From assembly GCA_963971225.1 (NCBI GenBank), contig OZ020268.1, positions 47,728,404 through 47,792,403 of the forward strand: 64,000 nucleotides of DNA, read 5' to 3'. Positions 1 through 10,752 of this stretch are shown one piece after another (position 1 is the first letter of the stretch; each line of letters opens with the position of its first letter). The position numbers and the translations under genes are program-made. The notes beneath the pieces were generated by a model. It searched no databases, had not been told where the DNA came from, and saw nothing but the letters and a program-made list of their open reading frames with translations. Origin of the DNA: Melieria omissa. Lineage: Eukaryota; Arthropoda; Insecta; Diptera; Ulidiidae.

Positions 1-3000
1 CCAACAACAATAACAACAAAAACCAGCACACAATACAGCAGCACAATGTTGACGCTCGTCAAACGGGCAACGGTGGGCAGCAATTGGCTGACAACCCTCC
101 GCCGACCAACCAACCGAACGACCAGTCATCCATCCATGCATCCATTCAGTCGCTCATTCAATCATCCACTTCAGGCATTTGTCGTGCGCGCCGCACTCAT
201 TTGGTATGCGTGGTTGGTGTGGCGGCCGCCGTCGTCGTCGTCGTCGTCGCTGTCATCGCGGTCGCTGTCAATGTGCGAAAATGTGCCACTCGACGGTGGC
301 GGTTGCATTGCTGCGTTGATGTTGCCGCGCTGTGCTTAGACACTTTGTGCTTATTGTTGTTGTTGCGCTTCTTCTCATTTCTGCTATGGTTGTTTTTGTT
401 GTTATATCTTTGCCTTTGCACGGATTATTGAAAAACTATTGCGGCTGCTCTTTTTTCGTTGTTGTTGTTGTTGCGTTCTAACATGTGTGGCATTTTAATA
501 GGCACTGAACGCACGCGCGCGCGTTTAGGTTTTCAATTTTATTCGCTCTGGCCTGCCGTCTGTCTTTTTTCAATTAAATTTTATGCCAATTTTTTTCAGT
601 TTTTTCAATTTTGATTTATTTTTTTACTAATTTTTTTCATTTGCTTTTTCGATTTTCCTTTGAGTTACCATTTTCTGCTTTTTTGCCGCGCTTATTTTTT
701 TGTTTTAGTTTTTTTTGTTGTATTTCATTTCAGCGCGTTGCCGTGCAATTAGCGTTCGAAGTGTCTGCGTATTCACGCCGCGCTGAAGTGTTGATTATGC
801 TAATTTTGTGCGCTTTTGCTGTATTGTTGTTGTTGTTGTTGTCGATATGATATATGAGCTGACTTGATTTGCTTGAAGTGGGAAGCGCTAAATGATTTCA
901 CATTTTTTCTCTCACTTCTAATATGCATGAAAATTTCGCACAGTTGTTGAACCAGAAAAACTTGAATGATGTTCAGATTGGAAAAAACAATTCGAAAATT
1001 AAGAATTTTGCAAGTGTATCTCAGATTTTTAAAGCAAAGGAAGTATCCAAATCAGAGGAGATTTTTTTATAGAAGAGATGTTCCTGTCTTTTAAGCCATT
1101 AGGAGATCACAGTGGATCTAATGAGTTGCAGTGAATTAGTCTTTTTTAAGTAGTAATATTCTATGTAGAATTAGCATCAGAATTATTTAAGAAAAAGTAG
1201 ATAGTCGTTCAGTCACAGTGACGTTGGAAGTATCGTACTTTCTGCGCAGATGAGCAACAAACCTTTGCCTTCACTTTGAGATATGGAGGTGGAGTGTTGT
1301 ATTGAGAAGATCTTCTGGTGCTATAAAAGCACTTTAGAATTAAGGACTGATCCCAGAAAGATCAGAAACTAGATAAGTTTTCCCTGTATCCTTAGTCTCG
1401 TTATAAGTCTTGCCAGATATTTCTGAAACCTTCGAAGTTCTTTCAGTATGATTTGTTTTTTGCAAATCCCTTAATAGGTCAACAGTTACAACAAAAAGGA
1501 ACAATTCACCTCAACACATTAAAGTTTATCTCAACTACCTACTTCGTCCATATTGAATCAGCAGTTTCCAGTCAAAGTTTTTGGTTAACCCTTTCAAGCC
1601 GAAAGTTGGCCGAGAGCAAGTTCACCTATTTGTCATCTTATAGGGAAAGCTACGATTTAATTATGGGCTTAATTTAAGAAGGAACCAACAAATTAATATT
1701 TTTGAAAGTGAATTCAAAGAAAATTACAAACATTTTACTGTTATCTCTAAAATTATTTCCAATCATTTGCTGCGATATCAGGGAAAGTTTGTGTTCTAAG
1801 TGAAGTCTACGAATTGGCCGCGTGCGATCAAAACCCTTTTTCTTCAATAATAGTTAAATAAAATCAAAAACTGATAATTTTGTATTTTCCGATAAATATT
1901 AAATAATTTTTCTGTAATTAAAAAATATTGATACAAAAATTATTTAACCCGTTTTAAGCTAAAATGTATCAAAAGTAAACTAGCTCTAGAACTCTAACAA
2001 AGAGGCGTGGCAACTTAAAATATCGTGTGCACACTTGTTTGGCAAGTGTTTCATGATTTAAATACAAAAAAATAATAATAAAAATTCAGTGTCGAGGGTT
2101 AAAACCGTCATGTAGAACTCTAAAACTAAACTCTTGACCACAATCCGCACAATCTGCTCTCTAATTTTAAATTAAATTATTTTACTATTTTAATAGGGGA
2201 GTCATACAACATTTAACGTTAACTGTTAATTCAATAGACCCCAAAGCAGCCACAAGCACTCAACCCTGCAACCCTCTAAGTGTCCACTTAATCCATACAC
2301 ACCTTCGCCCGAATCAACAAAATGTCACCACAAATCATTTTTTTATCACTTCCCAATTACGATTGTAAGTGCGATTGTTTATGGGAACCTTCTGACACTG
2401 GCGGCTACCTGTTGTGTGTGCGTGAGTGTCATTGTAAACAATCACTTCTCGTATGTGTGAACGCCTTTATAATTAAGCCATTAGACCATACAAATTACGC
2501 CAACAATACGTGGCGCACTTAATTCATATCCTCTCAAACAACGAACGAAACGGAAAATGCCAACTCATACTTCCGGCAGACAACTCAATCTTACTGGGGA
2601 TTTGTTGTTTCGGCTGTGTTTTTATTGCGCTCACCCACAACAAAAGCAAGCAGTCAACGAAATCATAAACACCAACATCAACAAGTCAAAAGCTATCATA
2701 ACAACAACAACAAGAACAACAGCAATGCTTTTTCTGTTGCGGACCGGCAGTTGTCAACAACAAAACACACGTACTAAGTACATAAAATAGGAAAAGCGGA
2801 AAAGCATAAAGCAACAAGACACACAAAAGCACACAGACAGTCAGAGACACACTGACTGACAGCGACACACCGACAATCAGGTAGACATTCAGTCAGTCAG
2901 TCGCACAGTCAGACAAACAGTCGATTCAAGATATCAAACAGAAGCCGACATTGTGCCGAAATTGCCCAGCACCCCACAATTTTATTACCATTTAAGCATG

Positions 3001-3565
3001 TTTGTGATTTTTATTGTCAACACACATTTCAATTACCGACGTACGAGTAACATTTCACCTTACACACCCACACACACACACACACCCACTCGCCTTCACA
3101 CCCACACTCACACTCACGTGCACGCACGCACATTTGTCTGCGCCACCATATCACCGCAAATATCTTTTATTTATTTTGACGTGCCATTGACTTTTGCGTT
3201 CACGCTTTCCGGCACTTTGCTTCGCTTTTAACGCTTCGGCTGACTGCTTGCCGCCATAACGCTCGATATGTATTCGCAACGTTTGCCGTGTGTCATGTCA
3301 ACCTTGAATTCCGCGCTGCCACCAGCTGATTATGTTTTTGTTGGGTTATGGTGTGTTAAAGGTTGGCGTAAAATTGTCATCATCGCTGTCATCAGTGTCA
3401 GCGGCAGCGTTAGCACTTTGACAATTTGCATACTCTTTCACTTGTATGTTTGCAATGGGAAATGTCAGTATGGAGTAGTGATGAGAAATGATAGTCTGGA
3501 GCAGTGATGGCCATTTTGCTACTCAAGAGTAGCAGAATGGTTATCACAGGTCTAAAGTACAGATT
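1..3565. other. Non-coding DNA upstream of (or in a 5' intron of) the wge-like gene
   Basis: No credible coding exon was found here. The DNA is rich in CAA/GTT triplets (1-40, 340-480, 2690-2720), short CAGT runs (about 2880-2920) and a CA/ACAC microsatellite (about 3060-3110). Open frames on both strands are low-complexity Val/Ser/Thr/His strings with no recognisable domain. Because the first visible wge exon begins with a splice acceptor at 9825, this stretch is probably upstream or intronic sequence of that gene, but the sequence alone does not prove it. Confidence 0.6.
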
Positions 3566-3640
3566 CTAGGTTAGGTTAGGTTATGGTGGCTGCGTCTGTA
3601 AGAGACACACTCGGAGGCCTGAAAGGCCTAAGGTTTGGAA
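3566..3640 (+). repeat. Dispersed GGTTAGG-type short repeat, copy A
   Basis: Begins with tandem GGTTA units, then TGGTGGCTGCGTCTGTAAGA and a GGCCT/AGGCC palindrome. The same order (GGTTAGG, then a TGGCTGCC- or TAGCTGCC-type core, then a GTAAG or CACTTAG segment) recurs near 5036, 16632 (reverse), 16844 and 28939. I take it as a family of short interspersed repeats. The GGTTAGG motif is not telomeric here because it is single and dispersed. Confidence 0.55.
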
Positions 3641-6600
3641 TTATTTCAAGATATTAATTCCGTTCGAAAACTGAGTCTTTCCTTCAGTATTTTTTGAATC
3701 TGGCAAAAATTAAATGACCATCAAGGTCTTACTTCACACTTTTGGACCAATTTTCATACATCATATCAATATATTCAACATCACTGCTGCCATTTTTAGC
3801 CAAATATTGTCCTTGACATCTTCAATAGTGCCTGTCGCATTAGCGCATTGTGACTTCGTGTAACCCCAAAAGAAAAAGTTGAGACAAAAGCCTGGAGATC
3901 CTATAAAGTCTAGAGTTGATGTATTATCTTTGGTCTAAAGGTGTTAGCTCGTACGATCTCGATGTTGTCTACCATATATTTTTCGATTTTTTCTACATAT
4001 AACTATTTGATTTCCTATTCCTTGTATCTACTATGCCTTGTATCTACTCTACTTAGAGCAAATCTCAGAAAACAAAATCAAATTTACAAATCAAATCATC
4101 ATCAAATTTACTGCTTATCTACGAGTACTTAACTGCCCTTAACATTCTGTTGGTTCTGTTACGGCCTGCCACCAAAGTTCTGAGCGCCTCTGTCTGCCTC
4201 TGGTCAGTGAGTCAACTAAAAGATTATAGGGCGTCCTCAACTTGGTCCTTCCACCGGAGACAAGTAGTCTATCTTTGCCATTGACCTTTAACTATCGCTT
4301 TGAATATATTTTTCGGCAAAGCTTCATTGTCCATACGGGAGACATGGAGACGTTTGTTCGATCGTTCGAATATATATAAGGCACTATCTCTTCTACCAAT
4401 TTATCTATTTTTCTACCTCTTCATTCCCACTTACTAGATCAAATCTCTAGTTAGTGTGTTATGCAGATTTTTATGTATTAGTGAGATTTGGAAAATGTAT
4501 CTGTTAGTTGTGGAACCAATTTCCAACTTTTTCTTGAAGTATAAAGGCGGCCATTGTGCCAGTAAATTTTTCAAAGAGTTAATCATTTAAACATTTTTTG
4601 AATCATTTCAAAGCGATTCGAATGATTTGTCGTAGTAATGGCTCCAAAGAATTGAAGTGTTATGCAGGAAACTCCGAACCAGAGCTGTGTAAAGTGATTT
4701 AAGAGCCAAGGGATCCTAAGAACTATGCGAATTTTTTGAAAACGTGGGACTTTATGCTTTTGCAGTGGGCCGAGCTTTTTATTATAGAGTTACATATTCA
4801 TAGGTAGATGTCTGAAGGAGGTAACGCACAGTCATATCCACAGTTTACTATAGTTCCTACAATATTTTAAAATCATGAATACGATTGGTTTTAAAATTAG
4901 TAGATATATCCAATGCATTTGTCACTAAAACCCTCATCGGAATCACCTCAATAAAAAAATCAATCATTTTTGAAAATATTTCTAGTCATTAAAGTGCACA
5001 CAAAAATATGAAAAATCAAAAGACAGCCATTTTTTTAGGTTCGGTTAGGTTTTAGTAGCTGCCTCTGTAAGAGAGGGCAGCAATTTGTGTTATAATTATT
5101 ATTTATCTACAATTCTACTACTACCAATAGCCACACTAATACTTATTATAAAAAATCTTGAACAGTTTTGAATTTGCTGACGGTTTCTTTGGACAGCTTG
5201 ATTAGTTACACAACCCAGTAATACAATTTCACATACGGAGGCATCTCTCTTAGGGTATCAACACAAAACATTAGCCTTGTTGAGGTCCCATGATTCCAAG
5301 CGAAGTGAGCAAGTCGAAACAAATTACCTACTCACAACTGGCTCAAATACATAAACATGAATACTGAAGCAACATTGAGAGACACGTCGGACCAAAAGTG
5401 CCCAAACGTAGACGCAAAACGTACTGAAGCGGCTTTACTTTTGAAGAGAAAAGTGAGCTCCAGTATTCTATGCGGCTATTTCTTCTGCAACAGTCACTTT
5501 CCATGCATAAAAGCTGTCCTAACATTTCATACACAAAATACTTTAGTTCTGGGAAGAAGTGAGCTGCAGAAGTCAGGGTTGCATGTGACCATTTCTTCTG
5601 CAACAGCGGCGTTCCACACAACTTAAATGCATTCAAATGTATCATTTCCTTAAAATTAAAATGCTAAACGCCTGTCAGCAGCGACATTTCGCATTTATGA
5701 CAACCATTCCAATACATAATTGCACCAAAAAAGGAAAACCAAGCACCGCATCACTCAATTAACACATTAAATTCTTCATAAAATTACACATAAACATTTC
5801 CACTTAATACAACTAAACGCTGTCGATGAAAACACTTAACACCTCCGTTAGTGCATCTCAAATTTTCTGTTCATGTTCAGCGGCAATGAAGCAACGCCGA
5901 CGTCAAAATGCCACTTCAAATTACCAGCGATTGTTTGTCAAAATCTAATGATATCTCATTGATAAATCAAATATGTAATGTGTCACAAAAATACATAAAT
6001 AGACACACACAGTATTTATGTGCAAGCGTGCGTTTAATTATGTGTGAGTGTGTTGGTGCACATAGAAAACAGACAGCTATGTAATTATTAAATTTATATC
6101 CTGTCATTTACACACAACGTGCTCATTTAGCTGTGGGAGGAGGGACGCTTGAAGCCTGACACTGACAAGCGTGTAAAAAAATGAAAATAAAAACCAACAA
6201 AACAGGCAATCATATTTATACACCCACCCAATAGCGCAATCAAACACACTGACACAACAATACACCCAGTCCACGAACCAATGAACCAAAGCGTCAACCA
6301 GTGAACCAAGCAAACTCAACACAGCCCGCAAATAAATTTCGTATGCGCCAACCACAGATCACGAACTTCGTGATTTCGTATAATTGACAATAACTGTCGT
6401 TTTTTTTAAGTAGTAGATACACATGTGGGCATTGCTCATTATTGAGTTTTATTGAGTGAAAATGAGCTGTGAGTTATGGACAGAAAGGAGTCAAGTTGAT
6501 GGTGTGGTATGAAGGTATTAAATCAAGGCGACAGCGATTCAGTGTTGTTGAAAATAGATATGATGTTTTAATGATGATTAAATAAAAATTGTGCAGAATA

Positions 6601-6739
6601 TTTGAGTACAGAAAAAGACAATAAATATAAATTGCAGTAAAAAGACATTTATTATTTATATATAATATATAATGATTCGATTGAGATCAAATATGCAACG
6701 TTTTGTTTGATAACCTGTTCTCAATTTAAACGCAATGTT
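3641..6739. other. AT-rich non-coding stretch with a second GGTTAGG-type repeat
   Basis: No gene is recognisable. A shortened copy of the GGTTAGG/TAGCTGCC repeat lies at about 5036-5082. A roughly 115-bp imperfect duplication sits at about 5450-5615: both halves carry AAGTGAGCT followed by ATTTCTTCTGCAACAG. That duplication explains open frames of 90-100 codons on both strands there, which match nothing I know. The rest looks like ordinary intergenic or intronic DNA. Confidence 0.5.
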
Positions 6740-8010
6740 TTTCTCAAAGAAATCCTCGTCATTATTGGCAGAAAATTGGGACTTGTCATTTTGAAGATAA
6801 TTTCATTATGGCTCAGTAACTGAAATCCTCGTTCCTATTACCAAAAAACTGGGACAGTCGACTTTCACAAGCTTCTCTTGAGGCAAATTTTCACCAGCAA
6901 ACTCATTCAACAAAGAGAGGAACAAATAGTAATCACTTGGTACCAGGCTGGGACTAAAAGTTGGATGCATTAGAACTTCTCAACCAAGCTTCTGGAGCTT
7001 CTTGAGAATTACTATCGATGTGTTTGGCCTCTCGTTGTTCTAATGGAACACAATTCCTTTCCGATTCTGCAAAGCGGGCTGCTTCGTGGCAGTTGCCGCC
7101 TTTAGACGATCTAAGCGTTGACAGTGCAATCGTTGAATAAAGAGTTCATTTGTAATAGAACCGCCCATAGTAGATGATTCCCTGCCAATTCCATCAAACA
7201 CTGTGGCCTGACGTTGTCCTGGTACAAAGCAAGTTCTGGCCAAAGCAGTCCAAATGGTGATAGTACAGGTCCGACTTAAGAGTTTAACATCGTTTATCAT
7301 CAATCCCATCAAACACTGTGGCCGGGCGTTGTCCTGATGGAACTCAATTATTTTGCTATTGGACAACAAAGCAGTCCAATTTTTGATGGTAGAGGTAAGA
7401 GTTTAGTCGTAGGAGTGCAACTCATAGCATATGAATCCTCGCCAATCCTATCAAACATACAGCAAGACCTTCTTGACCGTCAATCTTGGCTTGACCATCG
7501 TTTGCGAGGTTTCACCACAATTCGGCTACGACTGTTTTCGCTTCACGTTGTCATAAGTGATACACTTTTCATTACCAGTCACCATTCGCTTCATAAATGA
7601 TTCGATTTTGTGGCGATTCCTAGATGGAAATTTGATCCATGAGGTTTGTTTTCCTTAACCCATGTGGCACCTATAAACGAGCTTCTTTTTGGATCAAGCC
7701 TCATTCAAGTGGTTCCAAACGGTTTCTTGTACATTGTATAACTTATGGAAAATAGAATCAGTGCTTACATGCCAGTTGAACTCAACGATTTCCATAATTT
7801 TACTGGCAATTTCAACAGTTAGACCTCTCGAGCGTGGTGCCTCTTTGACATTACAATTCTCTGACCGAAATCTAAAAAACCAAAAGTACACCCAATTGGC
7901 TCTTACAGCAGTAGGTCCATAAACTCTATTTACATTTTCAGTCTCATCTCTGACATTTTCGACTTTGTTAAAGCAAAATTTTAAAATACAACAATATTTC
8001 GCCATGTTGG
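6740..8010 (-). mobile_element. Decayed mariner (Tc1/mariner DD34D) transposase relic
   Basis: Read on the minus strand, this region follows a mariner transposase from N to C terminus, broken by many stops and frameshifts. An N-terminal helix-turn-helix part at about 7880-7690 contains FRFRSENCNVKEAPRS and TVWNHLNEA. At about 7590-7530 a VTGNEKCITYDN segment marks the first catalytic site, with the usual Asp replaced by Asn. A FHQDNARP block follows, and near 6960-6920 the SPSLVPSDYYLF segment gives the third catalytic site. The FHQDNARP block occurs about three times (near 7340, 7230 and 7045, the last with a stop inside), so the relic contains internal duplications. No clean terminal inverted repeats were seen. 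It is certainly dead, and much older than the mariner at 42856-44124. Confidence 0.8.
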
Positions 8011-8479
8011 TGTCCACTTTAAATGCGCACTCCAACAAAACTGCGTCAAGCAATCACAAAACTGTCTGAGAAGTTTGTTTAGTACGAAATCGTATCTTTC
8101 AAACGCCATCAAGCATTATCTGATTGCACTTTTATAACTAAAGATACAGATTACTAAAATCATTTATTGAAAACGTAAATGTCATCACTGCCAAACCACA
8201 CAACGCCAACAACAATTTAACAATCTTGTTATTACAAGGACCCAAACTATATCAATGGGTTTCAATTTTCCCACCTTAAAAAAACTAAGAAAAACCAGAG
8301 AGTGAGAAAGAAAGCAGGAAATTTTCGAATTTAAATTTATCGCACCATTTGGCCAGCAACAATGCAGCAAAAAGGTGGCCGCTTCTTAACTGTTTGCCAA
8401 CTGTTGTTGGCTTTTTGTTGTTAACTTAACGTAAGTGCAAGCAAACGGCTGTCACTTGACAGCGCTTGTAAACAACACC

Positions 8480-9150
8480 AACGACAAAATCATAGAAGAA
8501 AACGCCGCCAAGCAGCGCCAACAAAACAGCACACGGCCGCCCGGCGTGTGGATGCCGCTGAGCTGCCGCCGAGCAATGACGACGTAACTGTTTTTACGTA
8601 AGTTTTAATAAAGGCCCCAACAACAACAACAACAACGTCAACAAAACACCAACTAGAGAAACAAACAGCTGACGGGGAGTAAAAAATAAACAGCTTTTTA
8701 TGTGCCATTTTTGTCGTAGTTGTTGCTGTTGTTATTGTTGTTGTTGTTTTGCTATCAAGCAGTGGATATGCAGTGCCGCTGTCAAGCAACTGTTGCGCGG
8801 ACCGTTTCGCTGTATATTGGCAGCAGCGGCAACTGCTGTGCGCAGTGTGTGTGCGCGCGCATTTATAAAGCAACAACAAATGCGCCAGCGTCCAGCGCTC
8901 TCCAATAACGATCGCAAAATCGCTGATTAAGCGGCAACCACTAACGGCAACAAACGGCCGCTACCGACCGCAATGTAGCGATGGTCAGACAGACGGACGG
9001 ACAGATAGCAAGCAGCAGCACCAACGACAGTTGCATTGGCGCATCGTCGTTGGCAAAGGCGCGCTTTGACGCCGCCAATCAGCAATGAGATCGGCAAAAC
9101 GCTCAGCAGCTAAAATGAGCTGGAAAGCCGCCACCACTTTTCCCGCTGCC
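8480..9150 (+). promoter_or_regulatory. GC-richer block, possible leader exon or promoter of the wge-like gene
   Basis: Base composition rises sharply between AT-rich flanks. The block contains CAACAACAA/GTTGTTGTT runs, a TATA-like ATTTATAAAG at about 8860-8870, and an ATG in good fly context (CTAAAATG, about 9112-9119) with a short hydrophobic reading frame after it. No splice donor could be joined convincingly to the acceptor at 9825. It may be a 5' leader exon or promoter; it may also be just regulatory DNA. Nothing here recognisably codes for the missing N terminus. Confidence 0.3.
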
Positions 9151-9825
9151 GTCTTAAGTGCGCTCGCTGCGTTTGTTTATTTGTTTTACTTCGTTTTTTT
9201 TGTTTTTAATTTTGTTGCCTTTTCATTTGTTTTCTTTGGTGTTTTTGTTGTTGGCTGTTGCTGAGTTTGCCGCCGCAGACTGCGTGATTTTGCTGAAATC
9301 TGAACCCAAAGTTATTTTTCTTTGCGGCTGGCGCTCGTTAGGCGCAACAGGAAAATGTTTGGCATCAAATTTATTTGACGTGCCATTTGTTGGTTTTTCC
9401 TCTCTCTCTCTGTCAATGTATGTGTGTGTGTGTGTGTACGAAACTTTCACTTTTTGGGCAACCGTTTTTGAACTTTGTCCACTTACAAGCAAAGGCTTTC
9501 AACGCTTATCAACCAAGGTCGTTGACTCTAGTCTGCAGTAATGTGAGGTTATGACCTTTGAGCTTAAAGTTGCAGGCTTCGGTTTAAAGCTCAAAAGCTG
9601 CAAATGTGATCTAACAGTTTTAAAAAACGGATTCACTCAAGCGATCCTAAAAGCTTTGTTTTTTCCACTGTTGTCGAAGAAGCTTTTGTGCTTAGATTAA
9701 ACTTTAAACTTTTACTTATCTCTTACTTAACTATTGAAAATTTTGTAATTATTTCCTTAGTAATTAATTTTATCATTTATGACTCTTCCACTAATGACAA
9801 GTCTAAATTTTGTTTTCACTTGCAG
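9151..9825 (+). other. Intron (or upstream) segment ending at the wge exon acceptor
   Basis: T-rich and AT-rich DNA with no coding signature. It includes a short GT microsatellite (about 9417-9440) and ends in the acceptor TTTTCACTTGCAG at 9813-9825. The exon that donates to this acceptor must end one base into a codon. Confidence 0.6.
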
Positions 9826-10752
9826 GCTACTATCAACCAGCGGGCCCATTGATCTCACCACACGTTCTGCCACCAGTTGCCGCTGCACCGCCGCCGCCTC
9901 CTAATGTGCCACTTCTGCCGTCGGGCGCCACCTCCAAAAAGCAACAACACATCGCCCAGCCACTGGGCTCCGATCCGGCCGAGCATCTGCAACAGCCGCC
10001 TCCGGCCGCATCGGCCGCGGACAGCACGGACAGCGATGTCCTCATTACCGGCGGCGACCTGACACCCTTCCGCTATCCGCCCGTGCACAGCACCGCCGGC
10101 GGCCCCAACAGCGGCGGCATTGTTGCCCATCATACGGCACAGTCCGCTGCACAGCAGCAGCAACAGCAACAGCAGCACCAACAACAGCAACAGCAGCAGC
10201 AACAGCATCATCAGCTGCACCAGCAAGCTGCTGCCGCTGCTGCTGCCGCTGCGGCCGCCGCAGCCGCTGCCGCGCACCAGGGCTCACCCTATTCACGCTC
10301 AATGCACGCGCAGATGCACTATTCCACGGCCTACCCGCCCAACTACTGTACACCATATCCGGTGGAGGCAATGTGCTACTCACCGCCCGCCTATCAGCCC
10401 TACTTCCAGACCAAAGTCTACCAGAGTCCGCCGCCACCGCCACCCGCCGGCTATCGCCGCTATCCCTACTATCAGCCGGGCCATCCGCCGCCACCGTCGG
10501 CCGAACTCTACGACCAAGCGCCGCCGCCGCCACCAACTGGCGGCACACAGCAGCCCGGTCCGCCACCACCATCCCAACAGCCGCCACCACCTCCGCCACC
10601 CACGGGAACGCAACTTGTGCCGGCTGGTCCGGTCGCGCATACGCAACACCTCGAGCACTATCCGGGACCGCCGGGCTACTACTCCGGCTACAGTCCGGGC
10701 GGCGGCGCTGCGGGGCAGTGCTACAGGAGCAGCATACAAGCACCGTATATGG
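9826..10752 (+). CDS. wge: wge exon (first visible): polyQ/polyA and proline-rich
   Basis: The acceptor TTGCAG ends at 9825 and the donor is ATGG|GTAAGG at 10752/10753; phase is 1 on both sides. The exon encodes [17 protein letters not shown], then a polyGln tract broken by His (about 10151-10233), a 16-residue Ala run (about 10230-10276), and a long Pro/Tyr/Gly-rich segment (10300-10740). Such tracts are typical of disordered activation or scaffold regions. The frame reads on into the intron to 10835, which is not taken as coding because the donor and the next acceptor fit well. Confidence 0.88.
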
